A program made the translations under genes and the position numbers. From Molanna angustata (taxonomy: Eukaryota > Arthropoda > Insecta > Trichoptera > Molannidae), in the NCBI GenBank assembly GCA_963576475.1, contig OY754981.1, positions 17,022,341-17,086,340 of the forward strand: 64,000 bases of DNA, read 5' to 3'. Under the pieces are notes generated by a model. It saw only the letters and a program-made list of their open reading frames with translations. It had not been told where the DNA came from and searched no databases. Positions 1 through 10,741 of this stretch are shown here, one piece after another; within the stretch, counting starts at the first letter, position 1, and every line of letters begins with the position of its first letter.

Positions 1-2374
1 AGGCTATTTTTGCACTATCGGATACAGCACGAACATGGTATTGGAAAGTTAGGCCTCTATCTAGTGTAACACCCAAAACTTTGACCCTATCCTTAAATAT
101 TACACGCGTATTGATAAATTTGATGGAGGGAGGACTTTTCATTATGCCTTTTAACACTAACCCATACGTCTTCTTAGGTGCGAAATTGAGTCTATGACTT
201 ATACCCCAATCTGCAACAGAAGAAAGTAACTGAGTAGCTGCGCGCTCAATAAGTGCTCGGGTGTTACCTTGAATAAGGATTGTAGCATCATCGGCATATG
301 CCAAAATACTGCAGCCCGTAGGCGTTGAAAGTGATAGAAGTTCGTCGAACAAGATGTTCCATAACAGTGGACCCAGAACAGAACCCTGAGGGCACCCGAT
401 GCTAATTGGTCGCCAGTGCAAATCTTGTCCCCCGGGCATGGCCACATGTCTATTAGTAAAATAGCTCTTCACTAATTTATATATGTTGCTAGGAATCTTA
501 CGGTCTCGAAGTTTTTTTAAAATTAGAGGCCACCAGGCATTGTCGAATGCTCCCGCAATATCAAGAGATATAGAGATAACATATTTACTATCAGAGCTTC
601 TAACAATATCAGATATAGCCAAGATAGCATCAACCGTTGATTTCCCAGCGCGAAAACCGAACTGACGATCGGACAGTGGGTGGGTACTGGAAAGATGATC
701 TTCTAAGCGTCGACATATAAGCTTTTCTAAGACCTTACCCAAAATAGGTAGTAAAGTAATCGGTCTATATGATTTTGGGTCAGAAGGATCCAGGTCACTA
801 CGCTTGGGAATAACAGTCATTAAACCTGTTTTCCAACAATCCGGAAAGTAGCCTTCTCGCAAGCAATTGTTGTACAATAAGATAATCTCGTGGCGAGCTA
901 TGTGCCAGCACCTTTGTACGAGAGCTGCGTCAATGCGGTCAATGCCAGGAGATTTGTTTTGGTGAAGATTCTTGATTATAAAATCGAGCTCATCGAAATT
1001 GGCGAAGGTCGATATGGGAGTTTGCGGGATATCGGATTGGTTATTGCGTATTTGTGAATGAAGAGGAGTATCAGATGAAATGTCATCAGAAGAAATAAGT
1101 ATGTCAAGTAGCGTGCTTGTCGTCGAGTCAGAGTCTATTGTGATAATTCCAGTTCGTGGATCACGGATACACGAGACTGACGCATTTGGATATTTTTTCA
1201 TTGATGCATATCTAAACACAGCACCCCAAGGATCTGTGGTTGAAACCTCAGATACCAAACGGCGCCATGCATCAGACTTGGCACGAGAAATCTCGCGTTT
1301 GTAGATATTATTTGAGCGTCTATACTCACATTGAAGTACAGTTACAAAGTCATTTGAACTTCCTCGACGACGGGCCGCTCTCAATGCGCGGTGAGCTCGA
1401 GTCGAAGTTCGTTTAAGGATGTCTAAGCCAGGATGCCACCATTCATTAGGAGACATATGACTAGAAGAAGATCTGCCGATCGCCTTCTCGGCACAATAAA
1501 TTATACTCTGCGTAAAAGATGAGGCCATTTCCGCAGTAGTACAAGATCTACAAGATAAACGATCCAGCGAGCATTCAAAGTAGCGGTCAAAGTCTAACCA
1601 ACGCCATCTGTCACACCTTGTCCGGAATCTTCTAAGCAAAGGTTTAGAGGTTTCTAAAGGAATTGGGGGTACATTGGAAATAATCTGAAACGTGATAAGG
1701 TTATGGTCACTACACGAGGCATCCTCGTCAACAGACCAATTCCATATTCTGTGGTTAATCTGAGGTGTAGCTAAAGTGACATCTATATGACTTGTACCCA
1801 TGTGGTTGGAGAAGGTAGGTGGACTGAAAGGATTGTTCAACACACTCAAATTATGGCGAGAGATAAAATCTTCGCAGCTTACACCTCTGGTGAATTTCCT
1901 GGACCCGAAAGTGGTAGTGTTACACCATAGAATAGATTCGGCATTAAAATCACCTCCAATAATTAATGATGCGTTGCCGAGTTGACCCAATATAATATCC
2001 AGTTGATCCAGAAAACGAAATTCAGATTCACTAAACTGAAAATATATCGAAATAATATAAAACGAATCACTTGGAGAAGAAATCTGGACTACAACCAAGT
2101 GACTAGAAGATAAGTGATCCAGGCATATGAAGTTAATGTTGGGATTGTAAATAGCTATACAGCTCATCGGAGGGTTCGTTGAGGTACAGCTCGAAGCCAT
2201 AGCAACTCGAACACCCGGACCAAATGATGGCACAATTCCATCTCGAGAGTACGGCTCTTGGATAAGACAAACATCAATGTTCATGCGATGAGCAGACTGA
2301 CTGAGTTCGGCTGAAGCCGATTGTCCACGGCCAAGATTAAGCTGACCAAATTTAACAGAAGCATTACACGCCAT
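1..2374 (-). CDS. R1-clade LINE ORF2 (endonuclease-reverse transcriptase), partial at window edge
   Basis: I translated the minus strand from the ATG at 2374 down to base 1: 791 codons with no stop, running off the window. The N-terminal half is an AP-like endonuclease (NLGR near residue 13, QEPY, GGDFNAES, SHIDVT, then SDH at 222-224). The RT follows, with PGIDRID, YRPITLLP, SLDIAGAFD, GCPQGSVLGPLLW and catalytic YADD (Y693). This layout is that of R1-clade ORF2, which nicks target DNA and primes reverse transcription there. The start overlaps the ORF1 stop by 11 nt, as in the copy at 26196, and the YADD index is identical there. The missing part should be the RT thumb and C-terminal CCHC. 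Unlike every other LINE here except the 26-kb copy it has no frameshift or stop, so it may be recently active. Confidence 0.93.
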   Translation of the reverse strand, partial: MACNASVKFGQLNLGRGQSASAELSQSAHRMNIDVCLIQEPYSRDGIVPSFGPGVRVAMASSCTSTNPPMSCIAIYNPNINFICLDHLSSSHLVVVQISSPSDSFYIISIYFQFSESEFRFLDQLDIILGQLGNASLIIGGDFNAESILWCNTTTFGSRKFTRGVSCEDFISRHNLSVLNNPFSPPTFSNHMGTSHIDVTLATPQINHRIWNWSVDEDASCSDHNLITFQIISNVPPIPLETSKPLLRRFRTRCDRWRWLDFDRYFECSLDRLSCRSCTTAEMASSFTQSIIYCAEKAIGRSSSSHMSPNEWWHPGLDILKRTSTRAHRALRAARRRGSSNDFVTVLQCEYRRSNNIYKREISRAKSDAWRRLVSEVSTTDPWGAVFRYASMKKYPNASVSCIRDPRTGIITIDSDSTTSTLLDILISSDDISSDTPLHSQIRNNQSDIPQTPISTFANFDELDFIIKNLHQNKSPGIDRIDAALVQRCWHIARHEIILLYNNCLREGYFPDCWKTGLMTVIPKRSDLDPSDPKSYRPITLLPILGKVLEKLICRRLEDHLSSTHPLSDRQFGFRAGKSTVDAILAISDIVRSSDSKYVISISLDIAGAFDNAWWPLILKKLRDRKIPSNIYKLVKSYFTNRHVAMPGGQDLHWRPISIGCPQGSVLGPLLWNILFDELLSLSTPTGCSILAYADDATILIQGNTRALIERAATQLLSSVADWGISHRLNFAPKKTYGLVLKGIMKSPPSIKFINTRVIFKDRVKVLGVTLDRGLTFQYHVRAVSDSAKIA

Positions 2375-3737
2375 AGTCAATATTGAGTAAAGCTCTGCTG
2401 ACTGTTGCTTGATAAGCTGGACAGTCGTTAGTGCCTGATCGGTGTACTGCTGGTTTGTTAAACAACTTACAAACAGCGCATGTGGGTTGATTGGCTCTAT
2501 TCGGACATGACACGTAAACGTGTTCCGTTGAAGCACAATGTGAGCATCTGACGGGTTCTTTGCAAGTTTTTGAACCATGGCCGTACATTCGACAACGGCC
2601 ACAAATACTGACTGGAAGAAAATCTGTAACACGACAGACATTCCAGTCCACATACACCTTTCCTAAATTGATGAGGCTATGGCGAACGGCAGCAGGTACT
2701 GAAAAAACTCTATCGCAAGTCGGGCCAACTGTAGGTCCTGTTAGATGACTGAATACTGCAGTTTTAATGGCATGCTCTTTTGTATTCTCTGCAACTATCT
2801 CTAAAAATTCGTCATTAGACAGGTCCCGTGGCACATGACTAAACCTCACACGAGGTTGTCTCTTGGTAGCGAGTCGCGCGGTCAAGGTCGTTGATGCTTT
2901 TATTGCCGGGGCATTCAGCAACTTGATGGAGTCTTCCGTGGTGGCCGTGTTAACAACAACGCCGTGACCTCTTATGGTACGTACACTTGTGACGCGAGCA
3001 CCTACGTCGGAAGGCTTAATGGCTGCATTCAGGATTTTCCTGGTTTCCATCGATGACTTGACTTCATCGTTTGTGGGAAAAATGCAGACGGCAGGTTTTG
3101 CAGGGAGTGCAGGAAATCCTCCCTTGGATAAGGGTGGTGGACCTGTCACTTGCGTGGCATACAGGGAGGTCGGGCGGTCGTTGAGTTTATCGGCAATTTT
3201 ATTCATTACCGGTGCAATCTGTGTCTCAGTGGTATCAATCTTTTCACACAAATGCAAGATTTTTTCATCTCGGCTGGAAATTGTTGTTTTCAGGCAAGAT
3301 ATGACGCCCCTTGCTTCCGCCAACTCAGTCGACAGATCACCAATAAATGATAATATGCGCTGAGCTTCACGACCAACACGAATGAGATGCGACTTCGATA
3401 TTTTTGAGTGTTTTTCCACAATGTCTTGAATATTACTCAGGCATACGTAGGCTGCTTCTATTTTAGAAGATGGCAAATAATCATTTTCTCGCTCATCTTC
3501 TGTATCAGAGTCTGAACTCATATTCTCGGATTCAGTGGTCGGGGCAGGGACTGCAGATGACAAGGGCAGGGGAGGAGGTTTTATGGAGGCAAGGGAGGAA
3601 GGGACGACAGAAGGACTAAAAGTTCTGGTTCTTGAACTGGGAGGAGAGTCATTGGCGATTGCCGGCAGACTCAAGAGTTCTTTCTGCCTCTTCCGCTTTC
3701 GTTCCCTTTTTGTCATCCTATAATCAGATTCCTCCAT
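2364..3737 (-). CDS. R1-clade LINE ORF1 (Gag-like nucleic-acid-binding protein)
   Basis: Intact 457-codon ORF directly upstream of and overlapping ORF2. The N-terminus is basic (MTKRERKRKRQ), followed by a Ser/Pro-rich acidic stretch and a probable helical or coiled region around 150-190. The C-terminus has three zinc knuckles: C-x2-C-x4-H-x4-C at 379-392, the same spacing at 398-411, and C-x2-C-x8-H-x6-C at 420-439. This triple knuckle array is typical of ORF1 in R1, I and Jockey LINEs, which coats the element RNA. The ORF ends NIDYGV-stop. The 26-kb copy keeps the equivalent tail VDYGL-stop, which confirms the family link. The ATG at 3737 is the first in frame after the presumed 5' UTR. Confidence 0.92.
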   Translation of the reverse strand: MEESDYRMTKRERKRKRQKELLSLPAIANDSPPSSRTRTFSPSVVPSSLASIKPPPLPLSSAVPAPTTESENMSSDSDTEDERENDYLPSSKIEAAYVCLSNIQDIVEKHSKISKSHLIRVGREAQRILSFIGDLSTELAEARGVISCLKTTISSRDEKILHLCEKIDTTETQIAPVMNKIADKLNDRPTSLYATQVTGPPPLSKGGFPALPAKPAVCIFPTNDEVKSSMETRKILNAAIKPSDVGARVTSVRTIRGHGVVVNTATTEDSIKLLNAPAIKASTTLTARLATKRQPRVRFSHVPRDLSNDEFLEIVAENTKEHAIKTAVFSHLTGPTVGPTCDRVFSVPAAVRHSLINLGKVYVDWNVCRVTDFLPVSICGRCRMYGHGSKTCKEPVRCSHCASTEHVYVSCPNRANQPTCAVCKLFNKPAVHRSGTNDCPAYQATVSRALLNIDYGV

Positions 3738-3896
3738 CGATGTGAAGGGTCATAGATTGGACAGCAGGAAAGGTAAGCCACTGGAAGATAAGCAACAGAG
3801 CTGCCCTAACAGAATAACAAGGACTGTACGACCAAACCTAGCCCACGAAAATTGCAGATATTGCAGTCTTACAAGTGACTGGGACAGGTAGGAGTA
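3738..3896 (-). promoter_or_regulatory. Probable 5' UTR of the R1-type element
   Basis: About 160 nt of higher GC than the flank lie between ORF1 and an (AATA)n tract. LINE 5' UTRs carry internal promoters, but I see no diagnostic motif. The 5' boundary is inferred from the composition change at the microsatellite. Confidence 0.45.
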
Positions 3897-3923
3897 TAAT
3901 AAATAAATAAATAAATAAATAAA
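3897..3923. repeat. (AATA)n microsatellite
   Basis: Six to seven tetranucleotide units abut the presumed 5' end of the R1-type element. In the element's sense direction it reads (TTTA)n. It may be the insertion target or the tail of an older LINE. Confidence 0.9.
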
Positions 3924-5324
3924 CGACGGTTAGATGCTAGGAGACAAGGGAACGATATGAAGAGTAAATAAAAAAATAATTTTTTATAAAGGATGGAGTA
4001 AAATACTATGTAAGAGAAAAAAGAATAGATAATAACACAAATAATTAAAAAATAATAATAATCGGCAAGCGCCGTAAAGTATAATGGCCTATCTAATTTG
4101 CACGTCTTTTCGATATGGTGTTTGACAGGTACCTGGCTTCCTCAATTCTGCTAATTAGCTAATGAATAATGGAGATAAAGTGTTCATATGTTTTTAAAAG
4201 CTGTTGCTAAACGAAGCGTTACTGACACGTTCCGTGTCTGTTGGTGTGAACGAATATTTCTATGTGTGTTATCCTGCCAATATCAATAAAATAGCCGTTC
4301 ACGGAGATAACAAAAATTCCTTTGTTTTTTCGCGTCCGAAACGAGATGACAATCGATCGACAAATACCCTACTGTGAAACACAAAAATTTTGTCTGGACC
4401 GCATTTCTGTTAAGAGTTGCCATATTTCTTGTATGGATCATAGACGTAATTGAGTTTGGGAATAATGCCGGCCACTATGGCAATGAACGCTTTACGGTAA
4501 TGTTGTTTGCTCAACATATACATATAAACAAAATGTTCCCAAATATAATATATTTTTACGAACAAAAATTCTATACATACTCGGACAAAATACGCCACTA
4601 AAGTAGTTTTATGTTTTTCGCAAATATTATTACGTCGAACCAAATTTTATATTTTAGACCGTAAATATCTTCAAAATAATCTCGTGACAGTTTGTGAAGA
4701 AAATGTCATCTGTTTCGTTTACTTGTATGTTGTTGTTTTTCGTATTACGTTCGTGACCTAGATCTCATATTTTAATACCTTACATATGTTTTTCAAAAAA
4801 ATGTTTGTGATTTTGTGGCTTGTTTTTCCCTTACAAAATATCATCAATTTCAAATTATATACCTACTACTTTATCAATGTTATTTTATCAATTAATTCAA
4901 TGTTTTATAGTACCTAACACAATTGCCATAGATTATAGTTTCAATCGATTTTATACGTCTCTGAAATATATGTACCTAGTTATATTATTCAAATATTTTT
5001 GACAATTTTTAATATCTCAATAAAGAGAACCAGGAGAATAGAAGAACCAGGAGCTCAAAGCACCTAAAGGGCTTACGACCTATCATTGTTTGGTTTACGT
5101 GATCACTTTATGCGCTTACGCAACTTACATTAATTATGACTTCATATTGAGTTCCCTTATCAATTAAATTTTAAAAGAAATTGAAAATATAACAATTTTA
5201 CTATTTACCATTTACCATCTATGAAATAACGAACAATCCTTTTTTTGTAACACCACCTATTGAAAGGATGTTTTTTTTTTGTTTCAAGAAAAAAATAATC
5301 AACAAAATATGCTAAAATCCTTAA
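3924..5324. other. AT-rich intergenic DNA, nothing recognised
   Basis: Short stop-bounded ORFs only. No TIRs, tRNA-like heads or LINE protein similarity that I can see. Confidence 0.6.
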
Positions 5325-5800
5325 ACAATTGTATATATAGTTGGATAATTTATATAGCGCCGTTTTCGTGAAAACTCACCTCAAGGGCGCTTTGTAGCTA
5401 TTAGTTTTTCATGTTAGTAAAAGCTTAAAATCTAGGTTATTGATCTTACATTAAATTAAATATAAACATAAAAATGATGGATATTCTATTTAATTGAAGC
5501 TAATGCCACGAAACGTTGAGAAGTGTCACGGGGCAGTTAAGTACAGTGTTATTAAATTGTATTCATTACATTATATTCATACCGAAATAAGAAAAAAAGT
5601 GTTGTACGGAAGACATGCATGAAAGACATGGGGAAGACAGCGGAGGCGATATTGGAGCTCACATGTAAACAGAATGGCTGAAAATAGACTCCCACAGGAG
5701 ACAGAATAGCGGTACAAACAGACCTTCGGATCTATGAAAAGGAAGAAGAAGACATTATATTCAAATTTGGGGGGTGTTATTGTGTGGGTGTTATTGTGTG
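5325..5800 (-). repeat. L2/CR1-type LINE 3' UTR copy, interrupted
   Basis: The block 5335-5579 (AGCGCC ... AAGGGCGCTTTG and the following 200 bp) matches 49970-50225 almost base for base. Part of it also matches 60225-60270. On the minus strand this is the classic L2-like end with an AAGCGCCC / GGCGCTATA stem-loop before the tail. The copy resumes at 5752 after an inserted fragment and reads into GGTGTTATTGTGTG, as in the 50-kb copy. No coding part remains. Confidence 0.75.
5580..5751 (+). mobile_element. RTE-like LINE 3' fragment with 12-bp TSD
   Basis: A 172-bp insertion ends in a GAAGAAGAAGA tail and is flanked by direct repeats ACATTATATTCA at 5568-5579 and 5752-5763. It splits an L2 3' UTR that is contiguous at 50 kb. 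One frame reads RRRYWSSHVNRMAENRLP, resembling the C-terminal tail of RTE/craniofacial-type LINEs. Confidence 0.7.
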
Positions 5801-5864
5801 TAGGTATATGTGATATATTATGTACCTATACTGTGAAGATATGAAAACTGCTGGTGTTCGGTTA

Positions 5865-5940
5865 GGTACATGATGTTTATAAGTGTGACTGGCCCTAGAT
5901 AAATTTAAATGAGAACTTATTCAGGTTTTAATTGGTGAGG
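5865..5940 (+). repeat. Short interspersed repeat shared with 54525-54593
   Basis: ATGATGTTTATAAGTGTGACTGG and the following ~50 bp recur, diverged, at 54525-54593 (ATGTTTATTAGTGCGACTGG...TGAGAACT). Family unknown. Confidence 0.6.
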
Positions 5941-6210
5941 GTATATATTGGCTATCTCGTATACCACCATACAATAAATACCATAAATGGTTTGTTTTTT
6001 CCATAGGACGTCGGCACTTCACTTTAATTCACTTTAGGAAGAACAAAAGAGTTAGGTAGCTTTGCTAAAAGACAACATATTATGCCACAAAGGTCAAACA
6101 CAAGTATCGATATTCTAATAGACCGAAAGAAAGAAACGTTTTTGATTAATTATTTTTAATGGCTGATTTTTGATAATATTTTCTTTTTTATTATTTATTA
6201 AGCATTGAAA

Positions 6211-6560
6211 AGGTAAGTCTGGCACCTAAGAGTGGTTGCAATTACCAGTGCGCATCCTCTTTATAGGTGAAAATTGCAGATTTTAACATTATTTCAATAT
6301 AATTTGTATTTGTATGTTATTTGTAAATATAAAATTCGTCCGCTTTTGAAATATGTACTAACTGTTACTGAAATATTTAAAAAAGAAGAAAAAAAACTTT
6401 TTTATTCAAAATTCTTCCAGGGTGTGCGCTGAACAAATCACCAAGTTTCATTGAAATTAGATGGATGGTAAAAGAACACAGAAAGGACTTACAATTTTCA
6501 CCTATAGAAAGGGGATGCGCACTGGTAAACGCAACCACTCCCAAGTACCAAACTTACCCT
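6211..6560. mobile_element. Foldback/MITE with ~70-bp imperfect inverted repeats
   Basis: The left arm 6211-6280 (AGGTAAGTCTGGCACCTAAG...) is an imperfect reverse complement of 6491-6560 (...CAAGTACCAAACTTACCCT). Shared blocks include AGTGGTTGC and CCAGTGCGCATCC, then TATAGGTGAAAATTG. The ~210-bp centre has no ORF. No clear TSD. Confidence 0.72.
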
Positions 6561-6790
6561 TTATCATACCTATATTCAATAAGGAGGGTAATATCAAAAA
6601 TTTAACTATCGACGAAGTTTTTATTTGGTAGAATTCCATTATAATAATAATATAATAATAATAATATATTTATTAAAAATAAAAACACAAACAACAAATA
6701 CAATAATAACAGTATAAACAAAAAATAGGAAAAAAAAATAACATCAATTAGGAATTCTCCCCGAAAATAAGAAAACCTTGTGCTTATAAG

Positions 6791-6961
6791 TTTTATCTAT
6801 AATTAAAAGTAAAGACTTTTTGATTCTACATTATTTTTTTATTCTGCGCGATAGGCCTATTTCGCCTTGTTAGGGCATTAACTAGCTTATCTATCGCCTA
6901 TCGCGCAGAATAAAAAAATAATGTAGAATCAAAAAGTCTTTACTTTTAATTATAGATAAAA
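6791..6961. repeat. Perfect 65-bp hairpin
   Basis: Arms 6791-6855 and 6897-6961 are exact reverse complements with a 41-nt loop. Near-identical direct repeats (ATCAAAAATTTAACTAT at 6593, ATCAAAAATTTAGCTAT at 6962) bracket 6610-6961. The hairpin may therefore be the end of a ~350-bp insertion that also holds the AAT-rich tract 6640-6670. Confidence 0.85.
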
Positions 6962-6977
6962 AATCAAAAATTTAGCT

Positions 6978-8639
6978 ATTAGAAAATGAATTGTTTTTTG
7001 ACGTTGCTATGTCAAAGTGGAGGCGTTGACGTTGTGGAAATTCATAGTGGTAAAAAATCACTACAATATCATATTTTAAAGAAAAATAACAGATAGGATA
7101 AATAAGAACTTGTTTGAAATAAATGTTGTCATTAGCAACAACTTAAGGTAACATAGTGAATCAAACAAGGATTGCTTGATTATAGACATCTGCATTTGAA
7201 GTATTTTCATAGTTATACATAGTAGAAATAACAAAAATAGTTATTTGTATAAAAAGATTTAGTACCAAGAAGTATATAGACCAAGAATCACGTAAGTATA
7301 CGAGATTCGAGTTTGGAAATTCAGATAATAAAACCGTAACGGCTTTTGCATAACTTTGAAGTGGAATGTAAAAATATGATTATATTTGAAATTTATATTA
7401 AAATAACAAGATAGAGAACCTTACCGACGCGGTCTCCTGAGATGCACCTGTTTTTACAGCATCTCAATTCCATATACATACAAAGTCATATTCCTCTATC
7501 ATGTCAAACGAATATGTTCATATTTTTAACGAAAGAGCTTTTCAAACTTTTGACAAAAAAAAACTTGTAGCGTAACTTTCGATTTAAAAAAAGGGCAGTG
7601 GTCGGCGATAATGTGATACGTATATTATATTAAAGAAATGTCGAAGGGTCAACAGATGAATTCTCTAATGAAGACAAGAATCAATTCGTCAAATATTGAC
7701 AGATCGAACTATCTGCCATCCCTCTTAATGGTGATTTTTAGTTGTCAGTCTCAGAATTTTGAGAAACTCAAGACATTTCAAAACATCAATTAAACAATAC
7801 CGTTTTTAATTTTTATATTTTTTCATTTATAATAAATATTAAAAGAGTAGCTATGAATTATTGGTTCATTAATAGAGTTTATCGTTTTTCATATACAGCA
7901 ACACTGTACTTCAATAGTAAGTTGATACAAAGTCTGGTTTACAATCCTGTTGGAATCCTTTTTCGTTCATAGTTTTTAGTTGTTCTGGCAAATTATTGTA
8001 GTCACAGGGTCCACAGCTACATAATTTTTAAGTGCCCATTTTTTTGTAGTTTTCTCAGTTACATAGTAAATTTTTGAACGTGTGTTGTAGTTGTGGATTT
8101 GAGTTCTATTCTTAAGTCTAAGTCTTCTATTTTTCCTATTTTTATTTTGTGCATTAGTTTTTATGTTACATCTTTTGTATGTTTAGTTATTTAGTTTCTT
8201 TTGTGTATAGGTATTTCTATGGCATGTATGTCTTCAGACCGTAAGTCATTTTTAATATTCGATTTTGCTTTCTTTGTAGTTTTTGTATTTCTGTATATTA
8301 TTGCCATTTACCCAGAAAAATATTATGTATGTTAGTTTTCTTATAATGTATGCGTTATGTATCTACCTACTTTCAGTAGGTATTTTAATGTTTTTTTTAA
8401 TAATACTATTTATTCTGATTATCATTAAGTATATAAAACATATTTTTGTATTATTAAGTATTAGTTTTCATTATTTTTTTTAAATTTATTACAAAATCAT
8501 TTTTTACATGTTTAATATTTTTTGATGTAGGTATAATATAAGTTGATGTATTTAAGAAATGAAAAATTAGACATAAGAATATAAATTAAAATTACATAAT
8601 TTGAAATAAAAAGAAAATTGCACGAAACGAAATAGCACA
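6978..8639. other. AT-rich intergenic DNA, nothing recognised
   Basis: No coding frame longer than about 65 codons and no repeat family recognised. Confidence 0.55.
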
Positions 8640-8880
8640 AAACCGGCGGCCGTACGTTTGTGGACCTCGAGGCCATTTCGGCAAAAAAGGTTTTTCTAAA
8701 GACCATCCTGACGAGGAGTGCCCGATACGGAGGTATGAAGGAGACTGGATGGACATCCATAGGGCGACTCCAGAAGCTGTGAAGTGGCTGACCGAACGGG
8801 AGCCAAGAGTGTAGAAGGGAAATACTCAATGACGCAGCCAAAGGCGCAGGAAAAGCCGTAGCCGTACAAAAAGTAAGTAG
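8640..8880. other. GC-richer fragment, origin unknown
   Basis: About 240 bp are clearly richer in GC and CpG than either flank, followed by an AAGTAAGTAGTAAGT-type tail. This looks like a retroposed fragment, possibly a LINE 3' end on the plus strand, but no protein motif is convincing. Confidence 0.4.
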
Positions 8881-10160
8881 TAAGTAAAAAGTAAAAGTAA
8901 GTACATAATTTGAACATTTAAAAGTTGAGTCATCAGTATTTTTTTTTTTAATTTGTGGAATCTACTAGGCTATGCCTGTCCCAGAGTAGCGTTATGTAAA
9001 TCTGTTCATTTTTTTTGAATATGTATTCATTACAGTGTTAATTTTTATTAGATACCTAGGTACATAGTATCAACAAGGTTTATTAATTTCATTATCTGGC
9101 AAAACGATTAACCCAAAAAAATATTATATATTCGATCTGCTGAACATTACATGTTTGCAATTCCTATTCAATTAACTGAATTCTTTAGTTCTTCTTTCAA
9201 TACAATAAGCTATTATACAGATAATTCAATAAATTAGATATTACCATAAATTGTTTGAGTAGGTACTATTTTGTTCAAAGAAAGGGTGAAAAGGTTATTT
9301 GATACAACCAGTCTCGACGCTACCGCTTCTTTCTCAGAACGCCTTACAAAAAAATATTGATAATATATATTTTTGACTCTGTGACATATCTTCGATTGAG
9401 AAATGCAGTTTTGTATCGTTCGATCGAGTTCGTTTTGACACGGGCAGGTGCGGAGACGATAATTTCATTGGTAACGTAAAAATAAAAATGAATTATTAAC
9501 TTGGTTGAGAGCGAAACGTTCAACTTCATACCCACTGATGGGGATAATGTAAAATATTGTTAGTGATGGCCCGGGAGATTTGGAGGGAACATGGTCCCCT
9601 AGCAACAACAAACTCATAACTTTTTCAATATTATTTAACAATGTGTTAGAAAAATGTTCAAAATATACAATGACTAATGGTCATACAGACACAAATACGT
9701 ATTTTATTTGCTAAATATTGTGATAATTTAATTGTTTTATGTTTCCATGAATACATATACACCGGCCTTCAAAAAAAAGAAAATTGTGGATCTTTCCTAC
9801 ATCGATAGCTGTCAACTTTTTTTATTTATTTTTTTCAACATAATTTCATTTATAAAAGATCCCACTAACCATATATGGTTATCAGTGGGTTTCTATATCA
9901 TACAATATAAATGCTAACTTAAACTAACCAGCAATGATTGCTACACAAGCGGGTTCGAGGATTGTCTTTACATTGCATCTTATTTTAAGACAAATAAACT
10001 TTAAAACATTTCTCTTTTTTATTAGATTAATTTCAAAGAAGAAAACTTGATTTTGTATTTTATTTGATTTGTGACTCAAGTCAAACAATATTGTTACTGA
10101 GTACATACGTTGGGAAGACCACAGAGCAAATTTTAATGTCAAACTGCTACATAACATAAA
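8881..10160. other. AT-rich intergenic DNA, nothing recognised
   Basis: A mildly GC-richer patch at 9410-9600 has no recognisable content. The rest is low-complexity AT. Confidence 0.5.
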
Positions 10161-10164
10161 TGAC

Positions 10165-10452
10165 AACAACGGGTGTGCATATTATGGTAGAAATAATATT
10201 AGAATAACATATCAAAATTTACTGTATCAGTTTATACTTTTGTGTTTAAGATATTGGTAACTATGTAATATTGTAATTTACTGTGTTGTGATGTCTGGTG
10301 TCCGCTCTATGTAACTATGTATAACCAAAATGTCTATTTGGCTTGGTAAAATTGTAAACTGCTAGCCCTTGAACAGGGTTACCTAGTTGGGCAGCAGTAA
10401 TCTTCATAATAGTCTTTGTGATAAAGGTGTGAAAAATAAATAAATAAATAAA
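10165..10452 (+). repeat. LINE-like 3' end with (AAAT)n tail
   Basis: TACCTAGTTGGGCAGCAGT, then TTCATAATAG...GGTGTGA and (AAATA)n, closely parallels 52890-52965. This suggests the 3' end of one retroelement family. No coding remnant. Confidence 0.6.
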
Positions 10453-10741
10453 TGACAAAAAAAAATGAATTTGGTTTAACAATATAAAAATGTTTTGATA
10501 GATCCAAAACAACACTAGAATAAAAACAACAACAAAAAACATATAGAAGAAAACCCAAAAAATACAATAGAGTAAGAACAAAAACAAAAGGAAAAGTAAT
10601 AAAATAATAAAATAAAAGTACCTATATATTTCAGTCGATCTATTGCCACATTTGTTTATTTTTTCCTCATATTATTATTTTATTGATACATTCATTTCTT
10701 TGTGTGAAAAATTTTATTTTTATTATTCTCTTATTGTTTTT

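Noticed and set aside
2560..3723. Plus-strand ORFs opposite R1 ORF1 (up to 129 codons)
   Set aside because: The minus-strand ORF1 with zinc knuckles explains the region.
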